The notes beneath the pieces were generated by a model, which was given only the letters and a program-made list of their open reading frames with translations, ran no database searches and was not told the DNA's origin. Shown piece by piece: positions 1-9,011 of a DNA stretch of 55,503 nucleotides (positions within the stretch are counted from its first letter, which is position 1; the number at the start of each line of letters is the position of its first letter). Made by a program: the position numbers and the translations under genes. The stretch is from contig CAISXT010000049.1 of assembly GCA_903889525.1 (NCBI GenBank), positions 1-55,503 on the forward strand, given 5' to 3'. This DNA is from an uncultured Opitutia bacterium (GTDB lineage: Bacteria > Verrucomicrobiota > Verrucomicrobiia > Opitutales > UBA953).

Positions 1-1
1 C

Positions 2-25
2 GGGGCCTTTTAAAGGCCCCTTTTT
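2..25 (+). terminator. Rho-independent terminator of an upstream gene
   Basis: GGGGCC and GGCCCC arms surround a short T/A loop (the pairing can extend to 9 bp through the TTT/AAA) and are followed directly by a run of five T. It lies just before ribE, so it most likely ends a rightward gene that lies outside the window. Confidence 0.8.
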
Positions 26-33
26 ATTTCCAG

Positions 34-621
34 ATGTTTACGGGGCTTGTTCAAGGTGCTGCTCAAGTCGTGAGCCTGAGCTCCCGGGAAAAGGATGGTG
101 CTCGCCTTACCTTGGCGCACGCCCTCCTCGCCTCGGCTAAGCCAGGCGATAGCATCGCCGTCAACGGTTGCTGCCTGACGGTCGTCGACCCCCAAGGTGA
201 TCATGTGTCCTTCGACCTTCTGGCCGAGACTCTCCGTCTGACCAACCTAGGGGTGCTTACGGCAGGCTCCGTCGTGAACATTGAGCCAAGCTTACTGCCG
301 ACCGATCGGCTGGGTGGCCACTTTGTCACTGGCCATATTGATGCCAGGGGTCTGATTACACGCTGGGAAAAAGTCGGGGCTGACTGGCGGCTTGATATTC
401 GTGCTCCGGCCGACTTTCTAAAGCATATCGTGGCCAAGGGATGTGTCGCCGTCGACGGCATGTCATTGACGGTCGCCGCGGTCACAGACGATGTTTTTAC
501 GATTTGGATCATCCCGCACACGCTAGAGGTGACTAATCTGGGGTCACGGCAAGCCGGTGACGGGGTGAATCTAGAATCCGATTTGCTCGCCAAGTATGCG
601 GAGAAGCTTCTCCGGAAGTAA
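34..621 (+). CDS. ribE: Riboflavin synthase, alpha chain
   Basis: This enzyme dismutates two 6,7-dimethyl-8-ribityllumazine molecules to riboflavin and a pyrimidine in the cytoplasm. The 195-residue protein starts with the family hallmark MFTGLV and contains two tandem lumazine-binding barrels, roughly residues 1-95 and 96-190. The second repeat opens with GHFVTGHID, and the C-terminal part has the expected HTLEVTNLG stretch. Length fits the family (about 200). The ATG lies 9 bp after the upstream terminator T-run, so there is no room for an FMN riboswitch in its leader unless transcription starts further upstream. It ends 5 bp from the convergent acyltransferase gene. No other rib gene is visible, so ribE stands alone here. 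Confidence 0.95.
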   Translation: MFTGLVQGAAQVVSLSSREKDGARLTLAHALLASAKPGDSIAVNGCCLTVVDPQGDHVSFDLLAETLRLTNLGVLTAGSVVNIEPSLLPTDRLGGHFVTGHIDARGLITRWEKVGADWRLDIRAPADFLKHIVAKGCVAVDGMSLTVAAVTDDVFTIWIIPHTLEVTNLGSRQAGDGVNLESDLLAKYAEKLLRK

Positions 622-626
622 TCCCT

Positions 627-1289
627 TTAGGATGCTGCGACGCCGGAGGTCCGATTCAGACTGTTCTCGAGTCGCTGGGCGATAGCCTCGTCGGCTTCGT
701 CTTGATGCGGGGCAGGCTCTTGGACGAATTCCACATCCACCCGGGAGAATGGGACTGGTAGGGCAAAGTTATCCCAACTACGCAGTCGCCAGCAACGTTG
801 GTAGTGAATGCCCATGACGACAAAGGGGCTGCGGGTGAGTCTGGCTAAAGCAATGGCCCCGGTCTTGAACTTGTAGACGGGGCCTTTGGGGCCATCGGGC
901 GTGATGCCCGCATTGTTTCCTTTACGCATGCTGCGCGTCAGGGCGATCAAGGCGGCCGCTCCACGCTTGTTGGAAGAGCCGCGCACTGCGGTCAGGCCCA
1001 TGACTCTGAAGAATGCCACCAGCCATGCTCCATCCTTACTCGTGCTGATGAGTGCCGTGATCCGGCGGGAAAAATGCCGATTGGCAATCAGTGATGACGT
1101 GAAAAGTTTGTCATGCCAAAGCAGGATGACGACCGGACCAGCCGTGTCATCAATGTGCCGAACGTTGGAATGGACACGGAGCGTCGCCAGCCAAAGCCGG
1201 AGGGCCATCGCCGCAGGAACGACCCAGATCCAGTGATACCATGGTACCTCGGCGGGGCTGTCGGTAGGTTCTTGGGCGGGTTCGGACAC
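627..1289 (-). CDS. DUF374-family lysophospholipid acyltransferase-like protein
   Basis: The 220-residue protein belongs to the DUF374 branch of the LPLAT acyltransferases. Visible family features are an N-terminal hydrophobic stretch (about residues 17-37), LWHDKLF in place of the usual HxxxxD acyltransferase motif, STSKDG, VRGSSNKRG and the block ITPDGPKGP. Members are thought to acylate lipid A precursors or lysophospholipids at the inner membrane; the exact substrate cannot be read from sequence. The start is GTG, preceded at 4 nt by AGGA on the coding strand. It is the last gene of a leftward operon (mazG, ygjP-like, Nudix, this gene), 39 bp after the Nudix gene, and converges on ribE. 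Confidence 0.8.
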   Translation of the reverse strand: MSEPAQEPTDSPAEVPWYHWIWVVPAAMALRLWLATLRVHSNVRHIDDTAGPVVILLWHDKLFTSSLIANRHFSRRITALISTSKDGAWLVAFFRVMGLTAVRGSSNKRGAAALIALTRSMRKGNNAGITPDGPKGPVYKFKTGAIALARLTRSPFVVMGIHYQRCWRLRSWDNFALPVPFSRVDVEFVQEPAPHQDEADEAIAQRLENSLNRTSGVAAS

Positions 1290-1328
1290 GTCCTATGTAT
1301 CGCACCGCTCATTGAGGAGTTCAAACAC

Positions 1329-1877
1329 TTATACAGCCAGGCCGAGCGCACGCCGCACTGCTGGCCGACCCAGCAGATGAATCAGCGGCTTGGCGAAGGC
1401 GCTGCCTTGTTCGACGATCCAGCGGTCCATCTCAACGGGCGTTCGCCAAAGTAAAGTATCCACTTCAAACGGCGCCAAGATGGTCGGGAAATCTCCCCGG
1501 AGAAGATACGACCGCACGAACTCATTGCCGAGTTCAGGGTGATGGGGGGCATAATCAATTTCCCGGAGGAGTGCGGCGGAAATGTGGATGCCGAGCTCCT
1601 CGCCCAACTCGCGGACCGCCGCGGTCAAATATTCTTCGCCGCTATCGACGTGGCCTGCGCAGGAAGAGCTCAGGAGTCCGGGGCAGTTATCCTTGGCGAA
1701 AGAACGCCGCTGGAGGCACAGCATACCATCGCTCCGAAGCCAGAAGATGTGAATGGCCCGGTGCATTAGGCCTCGGCGGTGGATCTCGCCGCGAAAGGCC
1801 GCCCCGATGACTTGGTCGTGCGTATTGACGATGTCGAAGGTCTCGTCAGGATGCTGGCCGACTTCTGGACGGTTCAT
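1329..1877 (-). CDS. Nudix hydrolase (Idi/YfcD-like)
   Basis: A 182-residue Nudix hydrolase. The Nudix box is complete (GHVDSGEE...REL.EELGI, consistent with GX5EX7REUXEEXGU), so metal-dependent cleavage of a nucleoside diphosphate linked to another group is expected. The HRAIHIFW and LQRRS stretches before the box resemble the isopentenyl-diphosphate isomerase/YfcD-like subgroup, so the substrate could be non-nucleotide. I chose the ATG at 1877 because it overlaps the stop of the upstream protease gene as ATGA; an in-frame ATG at 1904 would lie inside that gene. Function beyond the Nudix fold is unknown. Confidence 0.85.
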   Translation of the reverse strand: MNRPEVGQHPDETFDIVNTHDQVIGAAFRGEIHRRGLMHRAIHIFWLRSDGMLCLQRRSFAKDNCPGLLSSSCAGHVDSGEEYLTAAVRELGEELGIHISAALLREIDYAPHHPELGNEFVRSYLLRGDFPTILAPFEVDTLLWRTPVEMDRWIVEQGSAFAKPLIHLLGRPAVRRALGLAV

Positions 1878-2596
1878 CGGCCGAGGTCCATGATGACGTT
1901 CCAACGTTTAGTTAATTCCCGATCGTGCTTTTTCCAGTCAGGATCCCAAGCTTCTAACTGTCGCCAGAAGCGATCGGAGTGGTCCATGTGCTTTCGATGG
2001 GAGAGTTCGTGGAGAATGACATGGTCATGGAGCATGGGGGGTAGTAAAATTAGGCGCCAATTCAGGGAGAGGGTTCCTTCCGTCGAACAGGATCCCCAAC
2101 GGGTCGTCTGGTCGCGGACGCTGACTTGCTTAATGGTCACGCCTACGCGTTGGCTCAGCCGCTCTACGGCTAGGCTTAAACCGGTTTCGGCCAGACGTCG
2201 GATGACTCTTACGGCGACGGTCTCCCGGTTATCGGCTGGGAGGACGATGGCGACGGATTCATTTGCTTGGGAGATGCGAGCGGTGCCGCGTGTCCCGACC
2301 GTCACCTCAACCTCGAGCAATCGGTCATCCATCGTGATCCAAGGGAATTTCAGAATATGGGAAGTCAGTGAGGGTTGGACGGTACGCGCCTTCGCGAGGA
2401 CTTTCTCCAGCCAAGGGAGATTATCCCTCAGGAAAGCCAAGGCTGAGGCCTGTGAAGTGTGTTCGGGGTAGGTTAGAATCACCTTGGGTCCGGGGCGGAC
2501 GGAGAGGCGGACGCGGGTCGTCCGAGCGGATACTTTGGGCCAGACCTGCAAGGCGCGGCCGGCGGCATGAATGACGATGGGCGCTCCGGCGTTCAT
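1874..2596 (-). CDS. YgjP-like (DUF45) zinc metallopeptidase
   Basis: A 240-residue protein of the YgjP/DUF45 family, zinc metallopeptidases distantly related to M48. The zinc-binding helix HELSH is at about residues 196-200, followed by further His residues (KHMDHS) and FW. The family hallmark RWGSCS precedes it at about 166-171. No signal peptide or membrane segment is visible, so it is likely cytoplasmic. The start at 2596 is preferred because it falls 2 bp after the mazG stop; the frame stays open upstream to 2692, but that extension is an Arg-rich read-through inside mazG. The stop overlaps the Nudix start by 4 bp. Its physiological substrate is unknown. Confidence 0.85.
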   Translation of the reverse strand: MNAGAPIVIHAAGRALQVWPKVSARTTRVRLSVRPGPKVILTYPEHTSQASALAFLRDNLPWLEKVLAKARTVQPSLTSHILKFPWITMDDRLLEVEVTVGTRGTARISQANESVAIVLPADNRETVAVRVIRRLAETGLSLAVERLSQRVGVTIKQVSVRDQTTRWGSCSTEGTLSLNWRLILLPPMLHDHVILHELSHRKHMDHSDRFWRQLEAWDPDWKKHDRELTKRWNVIMDLGR

Positions 2597-2598
2597 CG

Positions 2599-3258
2599 TC
2601 ACGCGCTGAGGGCGCGGGACTGCGCTTCGCAGACGACCTGTGCGGTCTGGCGACGAAGAGCGGAGTCTGGGTCGATACCGGCATCGCGGCACGCCGCAAT
2701 AAGTTCGAACAACTGTCGGCCAGCGGCTTCTTCGGTGAGGCCGGTCGCGAGTTTGTCTACGGTCGGAATATCGACCGCGAGGTGAGCATCGAGTTGTTTC
2801 TTGCGAATCTGTTTCCAGACTTCACGGGCCGTCAGGATGGCGTTCAGGCTGGCAGGTAATTCCTTGAACACGGAAGGAGGCTTGGCGCCTTTCTCTTTTA
2901 ATTTAATTTGTTCCCACTGGGTGATGACCGCCTCAGAGCTCCCGAGTTTGACCCCATCTCCAAAGACGTGCGGGTGACGCCGAACCATTTTCTCATTCAC
3001 CTCTCTGGCAACATCGTCAAAAGTGAACTTACCCGTTTCGCTAGCTATCTGCGCGTGCAGTACGACGTGAAAAAGGAGATCACCGAGTTCTTCCCGGAGG
3101 TTTGCATCATCGTTGCGGTCGATGGCTTGCAGTAGTTCCGCAACCTCTTCGACGAGGCAGTCGCAAATGGTGCGATGGTTCTGTTCGCGATCCCACGGGC
3201 AGCCGTCGGGGGCCCGGAGTCGGGCGGTGGTCTCAATCAGAAGGTCGATGCCGGGCAT
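2599..3258 (-). CDS. mazG: Nucleoside triphosphate pyrophosphohydrolase MazG
   Basis: MazG hydrolyses (d)NTPs to the monophosphate and pyrophosphate, clearing non-canonical nucleotides and affecting ppGpp-related stress. The 219-residue protein has CPWDREQ near the N-terminus, the metal-binding helices with EEVAELL and EELGDLL, and the VRRHPHVFGD motif typical of MazG. I place the start at the ATG at 3258 (MPGIDLLIETT). An upstream in-frame start at 3366 would run past the divergent trpC start and adds residues without family similarity. It leads the leftward mazG > ygjP > Nudix > DUF374 operon, and is separated from trpC by a 76-bp divergent intergenic region. No clear Shine-Dalgarno is present. 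Confidence 0.92.
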   Translation of the reverse strand: MPGIDLLIETTARLRAPDGCPWDREQNHRTICDCLVEEVAELLQAIDRNDDANLREELGDLLFHVVLHAQIASETGKFTFDDVAREVNEKMVRRHPHVFGDGVKLGSSEAVITQWEQIKLKEKGAKPPSVFKELPASLNAILTAREVWKQIRKKQLDAHLAVDIPTVDKLATGLTEEAAGRQLFELIAACRDAGIDPDSALRRQTAQVVCEAQSRALSA

Positions 3259-3334
3259 AGTAGGATGCAGGAGGCAGGCGGCGGTGGAGTCAAAACGATT
3301 GCCAGAAGCCCCCGGAGCGTTTCCGTAGGTATCT

Positions 3335-4126
3335 GTGGACAAGCTGACCGAAATTATGGACGCCAAGCGCAGGGAAATCGCCCCCTATGTGCGGGATGTC
3401 ACGGACGCCGAATTGACGGCGTTCGCCGGCGTGCACTTAACCCCCGGATTTCGCCAATCTCTCCTTAATCCCGGACGGCTTAGTGTCATTGCGGAGGTCA
3501 AAAGAGCCTCACCAAGTGTCGGTCAAATCCGGGATAACGTGGACGCGGTTGCCCAGGCCCGTGCCTATGCCCTCGCCGGTGCCGACTGCCTGTCCGTGCT
3601 CACGGAAACCAAATACTTCAAGGGGGTGCTGGCTGATTTGGCTGAGGTCACCCGCGACCAGGTGGGCTCTGCCCGTCCCCTGCCCTGCATTCGCAAGGAT
3701 TTCATGGTGCACCCGTATCAAGTTTTGGAAGCCGCTCAAGCCGGTGCCCGCTGCATTCTGATTATCGTGCGTGGCTTGACTGATGTGGAAATCGTGCCGA
3801 TTCATCGGGCCGCTAAGCTCGCGGGCCTAGATACGCTCTTTGAGGTGCACGACGAGGCGGAGCTTGAACGCGCCATGCATCATTCCCCTGACATGGTGGG
3901 CGTTAATAACCGTAATCTTTCGACGATGAATATCGATCTGTCTTTCGCTGAGCGTGTGATGCCACAGATGCCAGCCTCGGTCTTAAAGGTGGCGGAAAGC
4001 GGCCTGAAGACGGCCGCCGATGCCTCCCGGATGCGCCAAGCGGGTGCGCAAGCCTTGCTCGTCGGTGAATCACTCATGCGGACCTCTGATGTGAACGACC
4101 TTATCCGGGCCTTCCAAGCCGCATGA
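3335..4126 (+). CDS. trpC: Indole-3-glycerol phosphate synthase
   Basis: TrpC closes the indole ring of tryptophan, converting CdRP to indole-3-glycerol phosphate. The 263-residue TIM barrel has the signatures VIAEVKRASPS, GADCLSVLTE, the catalytic KDF (in CIRKDFMVH), GVNNRNL, AESG and ALLVGESLM. The start is GTG at 3335, giving the DKLTEI...K N-terminus seen in other TrpC proteins; no ATG fits. It is not in a trp operon: the next gene, rsmA, overlaps its stop by 4 bp (ATGA), and mazG diverges upstream. Dispersed trp genes are common outside enterics. Length is normal. Confidence 0.95.
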   Translation: MDKLTEIMDAKRREIAPYVRDVTDAELTAFAGVHLTPGFRQSLLNPGRLSVIAEVKRASPSVGQIRDNVDAVAQARAYALAGADCLSVLTETKYFKGVLADLAEVTRDQVGSARPLPCIRKDFMVHPYQVLEAAQAGARCILIIVRGLTDVEIVPIHRAAKLAGLDTLFEVHDEAELERAMHHSPDMVGVNNRNLSTMNIDLSFAERVMPQMPASVLKVAESGLKTAADASRMRQAGAQALLVGESLMRTSDVNDLIRAFQAA

Positions 4127-4956
4127 ACGAAGGTCCACTCTCCGCCAATGAGACAAAAGATCTCCTGGCCCGACTCTCCCATATGCCTAAGAAATGGCTC
4201 GGGCAGAATTTCCTGATTGATGGCAATATCGTCCGTAAGTCGCTTGAACTGGGTGAGGTCAAGGCTGGCGACACCGTGGTGGAAGTCGGGCCTGGTCTCG
4301 GCACGCTGACCAGAACCTTGTTGGGGGCTGGGGTGAATCTCTACGCCATCGAGGCCGACCGCACGATGCACTTTCATCTCACGGAGTCACTGTTGCCGCG
4401 CTTCCCTCAGACTTTTCACCTCAAGGAGGGGGATGCCGTCGATTTCCCGCGGGCGGGTCTAGAGCGCCCTCCGGATGGATCTTTTAAAGTGGTCGCCAAT
4501 CTTCCCTATGCGATTTCGACCCCATGGATGGATGGCATCTGTGCCGGCCCACACCCTTCGATGATGGTGCTCATGCTCCAACGCGAAGCCGCCGAGCGCT
4601 TGACTGCGGATGTCGGCACGGGTCACTGGTCAGCGGTGACCGCCCAGGTGCACCTCGCTTTTGAAAAGGTTCGGGTTCACCCGGTCCCCGCCCAATCTTT
4701 TAACCCTCCTCCCAAGGTTGATTCATGCCTCTTGGTGCTGCGCCGCCGCCCCGATGCTCGGCGGCTGTCGGCCCGGGCACGCGAGGTTGCCCGAATGTTC
4801 TTCACGCAACGCCGCAAGCAGGTTGGATCTTCGGCCAAAAATCTGTTTCCCGATGCTCCCGATGTTTCGGCCTGGTTGGCGGATTTGCCCCGCTATGGAC
4901 TAACCAGCCTGGCTCGCCCCGAAACGATCCCGGCAGAGGCTTGGTTAACCCTCTAA
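4123..4956 (+). CDS. rsmA: 16S rRNA dimethyladenosine transferase (KsgA)
   Basis: RsmA dimethylates two adjacent adenosines in helix 45 of 16S rRNA during late 30S assembly. The 277-residue protein contains KKWLGQNFL near residue 20, the SAM-binding motif VVEVGPGLGTLT, the acidic AIEAD, and the catalytic NLPYAIST (family NLPYxIS/T). The C-terminal part has FNPPPKVDS followed by FTQRRKQ. The start codon overlaps the trpC stop as ATGA, indicating translational coupling. It precedes rimO by 48 bp, so two ribosome-maturation genes sit together. Confidence 0.95.
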   Translation: MNEGPLSANETKDLLARLSHMPKKWLGQNFLIDGNIVRKSLELGEVKAGDTVVEVGPGLGTLTRTLLGAGVNLYAIEADRTMHFHLTESLLPRFPQTFHLKEGDAVDFPRAGLERPPDGSFKVVANLPYAISTPWMDGICAGPHPSMMVLMLQREAAERLTADVGTGHWSAVTAQVHLAFEKVRVHPVPAQSFNPPPKVDSCLLVLRRRPDARRLSARAREVARMFFTQRRKQVGSSAKNLFPDAPDVSAWLADLPRYGLTSLARPETIPAEAWLTL

Positions 4957-5004
4957 GCCACGCCAAAGGTTGCTTTCCGGGGGAACTCTGCTCCTTATCC
5001 CGCC

Positions 5005-6384
5005 ATGTCCGTTAAAGTAGGCCTCGTTTCCCTTGGCTGTGCCAAGAATCTCATCGATTCCGAGATCATGATTGGCCACCTCGCCAAGGCCGGCATGACC
5101 ATGACCCCGGATGCCTCCGAGGCGGACGTGGTCATCGTTAATACTTGTTCGTTCATTGATGCCTCGAAGCATGAGGCACTCGAAGCGATTTATGAGATGA
5201 GTGATGGCAAGGCTACGGCCCGCAAGAAAGGCCAGAAGCTCATTGTGGCAGGCTGTATGTCGCAGCGCTACCAAGGTGCCATTCCCACCGTCGAAGGGGC
5301 TAAGGGTCGGATTGAATTGCCGAAGGTCGATGCATTCATCGGTTTGGACCAGGTGACTAACATTGTCCCGGTGATTCATAAGGTCATGGGCGGCGAGGCT
5401 GGCATGACGGAGTTTCTCGCCAAAACGACGACGTTTATTCCGGACTTTGACACCCCTCGGTTCCGCCTCACTCCCAAGCACTCGGCTTACATCAAGATCG
5501 CTGAAGGCTGTAACCACCCCTGTACCTTCTGCATCATTCCGCGCATCCGGGGCCGCCATCGGAGCCGCACGGTGGAGTCCGTCGTCAAGGAGGCCCGCCA
5601 GCTCGTCGCCGAAGGCGTGAAAGAAATTAACCTAATCTCTCAGGATACCACTTATTTCGGCATGGATCGCTGGACCGACGCCCGTCCGAACCCTCGCAGT
5701 AAGGTAGATTCCTCCAAGGGTGAGTCACTCGCCTCCTTGCTCCGCGAACTTGATAAAATCGAAGGCGATTTCTGGATTCGTCTTCTTTACACGCATCCAG
5801 CGCACTGGAGCGATGAGCTGATTGAGACCATTGGTCAGTCCCAACACGTGGTCCGTTACGTCGATATCCCCTTGCAGCATATCTCCGATCGGATGCTCGG
5901 GGCTATGCAGCGCGAGACAGATGGCGCATATATTCGGGACCTTATCAGCCGCATGCGTACCGGGATCCCCGATTTGGTGATCCGTACGACTTTCATCGCC
6001 GGCTTCCCCGGTGAGACCGAGGAGGATTTTACGGAGCTATTGGAATTCCTTTCCGCGACCAAGTTCGACCGCGTCGGTGTCTTCAAGTATTCGAAGGAAG
6101 AAGGCACCCGTGGTGCGAAGATGGAAGGCCATCTCACCAACGAAGTGAAGACGGAGCGCCATGCCCGCGCCATGCTCCTCCTGCAAAAACTTTCCAAAGA
6201 ACGCGGCGAACGCTTCGTCGGCAAGAAACTGCGCGTGCTTGTCGAGCGTCCGGGGGTTGCCCGTAGCACCGGCGACGCGATGGAAATTGATGGCGTGGTC
6301 CAGGTCCCCACCAAGCTGGCGGTTGGTCAGTTCGCCGAAGTCACGGTTACGGGTGCTTCGGAGTACGACTTGATCGCAAAGTAA
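5005..6384 (+). CDS. rimO: Ribosomal protein S12 methylthiotransferase RimO
   Basis: RimO is a radical-SAM enzyme that methylthiolates the conserved Asp of ribosomal protein S12. The 459-residue protein has the N-terminal UPF0004 domain starting VGLVSLGCAKNLIDSE, with cysteines for the auxiliary cluster (GC, NTC and GCM), then the radical-SAM CX3CX2C in EGCNHPCTFCIIP, and a C-terminal TRAM-like segment from about residue 390. SLGCAKN with a following VD/ID pattern favours RimO over MiaB. A GGGGGAA stretch lies 25-30 nt before the ATG, too far to be a good Shine-Dalgarno; the immediate leader is pyrimidine-rich. The stop abuts that of the convergent helicase gene. Confidence 0.95.
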   Translation: MSVKVGLVSLGCAKNLIDSEIMIGHLAKAGMTMTPDASEADVVIVNTCSFIDASKHEALEAIYEMSDGKATARKKGQKLIVAGCMSQRYQGAIPTVEGAKGRIELPKVDAFIGLDQVTNIVPVIHKVMGGEAGMTEFLAKTTTFIPDFDTPRFRLTPKHSAYIKIAEGCNHPCTFCIIPRIRGRHRSRTVESVVKEARQLVAEGVKEINLISQDTTYFGMDRWTDARPNPRSKVDSSKGESLASLLRELDKIEGDFWIRLLYTHPAHWSDELIETIGQSQHVVRYVDIPLQHISDRMLGAMQRETDGAYIRDLISRMRTGIPDLVIRTTFIAGFPGETEEDFTELLEFLSATKFDRVGVFKYSKEEGTRGAKMEGHLTNEVKTERHARAMLLLQKLSKERGERFVGKKLRVLVERPGVARSTGDAMEIDGVVQVPTKLAVGQFAEVTVTGASEYDLIAK

Positions 6385-8904
6385 CTACCCTTCCTGATCG
6401 CGTTCCTGCGCAGCTTCCGAGGCTGCGGCGGAGGCGGGCGAGTCGCTTAGGCGAATCAGGGCATCAAGGGAGGTGAAGTGTCGCGTCCAATCGGTCATGT
6501 CAGGGATATCGCCGACGACAGTGGAGAAGAGTTCGCGCTTCTCCTGCTTCAGTTCTTCAATGCGTTCCTCGACGGTGCCCGGGGCAATCATCCGATAGAT
6601 AAGGACCGGGTTCTTCTGGCCGATACGATGGACGCGGTCGACGGCCTGGGCCTCGACGGCGGGGTTCCACCACGGGTCCATCAGGAAGACGTATTCCGCG
6701 GTGTTGAGTGTGATGCCCGTGCCGCCGGCCTTCAGCGAGGCGAGGAACAAGGCAGGCCCCTTGGTCTCCTTGAACTGCTCAACCGGGGCTGAACGATCCT
6801 TGGTCTCGCCGGTCAGCTCGTAGATCGGCAGATTGGGTAGGTCCCTCGCGAGTGCCGATTTAACGCGTTCAAGCAGTGAGACGAATTGCGAGAAGACGAC
6901 GGCCTTGGAGCCGTTGGCCGCGATTTCCGAAAGCTTTGAAACCAAGAGCGTAACCTTGCCGGAGTGCGATGAAGGACAATTGGAGTTGTCAGGCAATAAG
7001 CCGGGGTCGCAGCACACTTGGCGTAGACGCATTAAAAGGGTGAGGACCGAGGTCGCATCCTTCGAAAGTAAACTCGCAAGCTCTCCCGAGAGTCCGCTGC
7101 CTTGGGTGAGATGCTGATAGAGGGCGCGTTGTTCGTGCGTCAGTGGGCAGGGCAAGACGACTTCCATCTTGGGCGGAATGTCTGAAGCAACATGGCGTTT
7201 GAGACGACGCAGAATGAAGGGTGAAACTTGGCGACGAACCTTGCCGAGGGCAATCGAAGGATCGCGCATCATCATGCGTTCGAAATTGGCGCGCTTACCG
7301 AGTAAGCCTGGCATCAAGAAGCGGAAGATTGTCCACAGGTCAGTCGGGCGGTTCTCGAGCGGGGTGCCGGTGATCGCAATGCGATGGTCAGCCTGTAGCG
7401 AGACGCAGGTCTGCGTCGTCTTGGACTCGGGGTTCTTGATTGCCTGGGCTTCGTCGAGTACCGCGTAACCGAACCGGGACTTGGCCAGTAGGTCAGCATG
7501 GCGACGCAGCTGGGTATAGCTCGAGATCCACAGCTTGGCCGCAGGATTCGTGATGAAATCGTCGTCGGCCGTGAGCACGGCCACCCCGGGGCTCATCTCT
7601 GGGTGAAACCGTTTGATTTCGCCGAGCCAAACGGGGATGACGCTCGCGGGGCAGACGATGATTGAGCGTTCGCCTATCGGACGCGAAGCCAGCAAGGCGA
7701 GAACCTGAACGGTTTTGCCTAGACCCATTTCATCGGCGAGCAATGGATGCGAACCAAGATCGCAAAGCCGACCGAGCCACGCGACGCCTTTGGCCTGATA
7801 CGGACGAAGGTGGGCGGGGAGATTATCTGGTGCGGCCGGCTCATGCAGGAGCTGGTCCTTCCACTCCTTGAGGTCATCATTAAGTTTGAGCGCCCCGACC
7901 GCCGCATGATCGAAGAGCGATAGCAATAGGTAGCGCGGCACTTCGCCGTCTTTCGCCCTCCAGTCTTCGGAGAAGTCCGCCACTGCGGCGTTGTAGGCGA
8001 CGACCCCCTTCCCGGGTAGGATGACCGGCCGTCCCCCCGCTTTAAGTAGGAGCCTCTGTTCTTCTGCCAATAGCCGGTGTCCCCCTGCTTTGAGTCGCCA
8101 GTTCAACTTGAAGGATTTGCGATCGCCGGCCGATTCAGCCTCCGCATCAACGGCCACTTGCAGCTGTTCGTTGCGGAAAATATTGAGAGCGTCTTCGCCG
8201 ATAAGTTTGAAACGCTTCCGCCATTCGGGTAATTCTTCGCGGACAAATCGTTCGATGCGCCCGATGTTGTCCATCGCCCAGGTGCCAGCGGTTTTACTAT
8301 ACACAAAGTTGGAGCGGTGTGCGACGTTGCTGAAGCGGAAAAGGGTCTGCCGCTGTTCATCCGAGAGCTCGTCACCCGGGATGGCCCCCGGCCCAAAGCA
8401 ATTCCAGGAATGGCCGCCGCGGCCACCCCAGGCGGCGGAGGTCTTTAAGCCGTCGGAAGTGAGATTAAAGGTCACCTGAAGTTTCAGTGCCGTCCGGGCT
8501 CCGCTATCCTTGCGCTCAGGTTCCTTGGGGGCGGTCGTTTCTGCGCTCGGAGCGGTGTCGTCGATCGCCGGGATTTCGTCGGCGAGTAATTCCTCGACTT
8601 CGTAAATCGAAGCGACGGCGAACGGTGCGCCGTTCTCTTCCTCGGGCAGCGAGGTGCGCCACTCGATTTTCCCGTTATTAATTTCAATCACGGCCCGCAC
8701 GGTCTGCGTATCCGTTCGGGTGAGTGCTTCGGCATTCTCGACCTTCAGCTCGACTTGGCGCACGAGGCCTTCGGTGTAAAGTCGGCGGCCTTCGACTAAA
8801 TCCGGTTCGGAGAATCCGGCTTCCCACTCTTCTGGTAGGGACGCAAACCACCTCTCCAGTGCTTCCGTAGAGTAGGAACGATTGGCCGGACGCGGGGACG
8901 ACAT
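6385..8904 (-). CDS. SNF2-family DEAD/DEAH-like helicase (HepA/RapA type)
   Basis: An 839-residue Swi2/Snf2 ATPase. Walker A is ADEMGLGKT (about residue 390), motif II is DEAQ (about 483), motif III ITGTPLEN, and the C-terminal helicase lobe has VFSQF, the GGTGITLNTA block, DPWWNPAVE and VHRIGQ (about 757). Such proteins translocate on duplex DNA and remodel protein-DNA or RNA polymerase complexes. The N-terminal 110 residues resemble the start of SWIM-domain helicases (GRRLYTEGLV) but lack the CxC...CxH zinc ligands. I start at 8904 (MSSPRPANRS); the frame stays open upstream to 9093, but that would overlap odhA and contains no family similarity. It diverges from odhA across 132 bp. Confidence 0.9.
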   Translation of the reverse strand: MSSPRPANRSYSTEALERWFASLPEEWEAGFSEPDLVEGRRLYTEGLVRQVELKVENAEALTRTDTQTVRAVIEINNGKIEWRTSLPEEENGAPFAVASIYEVEELLADEIPAIDDTAPSAETTAPKEPERKDSGARTALKLQVTFNLTSDGLKTSAAWGGRGGHSWNCFGPGAIPGDELSDEQRQTLFRFSNVAHRSNFVYSKTAGTWAMDNIGRIERFVREELPEWRKRFKLIGEDALNIFRNEQLQVAVDAEAESAGDRKSFKLNWRLKAGGHRLLAEEQRLLLKAGGRPVILPGKGVVAYNAAVADFSEDWRAKDGEVPRYLLLSLFDHAAVGALKLNDDLKEWKDQLLHEPAAPDNLPAHLRPYQAKGVAWLGRLCDLGSHPLLADEMGLGKTVQVLALLASRPIGERSIIVCPASVIPVWLGEIKRFHPEMSPGVAVLTADDDFITNPAAKLWISSYTQLRRHADLLAKSRFGYAVLDEAQAIKNPESKTTQTCVSLQADHRIAITGTPLENRPTDLWTIFRFLMPGLLGKRANFERMMMRDPSIALGKVRRQVSPFILRRLKRHVASDIPPKMEVVLPCPLTHEQRALYQHLTQGSGLSGELASLLSKDATSVLTLLMRLRQVCCDPGLLPDNSNCPSSHSGKVTLLVSKLSEIAANGSKAVVFSQFVSLLERVKSALARDLPNLPIYELTGETKDRSAPVEQFKETKGPALFLASLKAGGTGITLNTAEYVFLMDPWWNPAVEAQAVDRVHRIGQKNPVLIYRMIAPGTVEERIEELKQEKRELFSTVVGDIPDMTDWTRHFTSLDALIRLSDSPASAAASEAAQERDQEG

Positions 8905-8982
8905 CGACGGAACCGCATTAAACCTCCACGTTTTTGTCCTTACAATCCCCAAAGTCTGGCTTTTTTTCGACAGCGTCTGGGC

Positions 8983-9011
8983 TTGTGAACATGCCGTTAA
9001 TCCTGTAAGGT
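8983..9011 (+). promoter_or_regulatory. Candidate sigma-70-type promoter for odhA
   Basis: TTGTGA (8983-8988) and TAAGGT (9006-9011) are separated by 17 bp, with a TG directly before the -10-like box. The expected start near 9018 would give a leader of about 20 nt before odhA. Matches to consensus are partial (4/6 and 3/6), so this is a candidate only. Confidence 0.35.
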
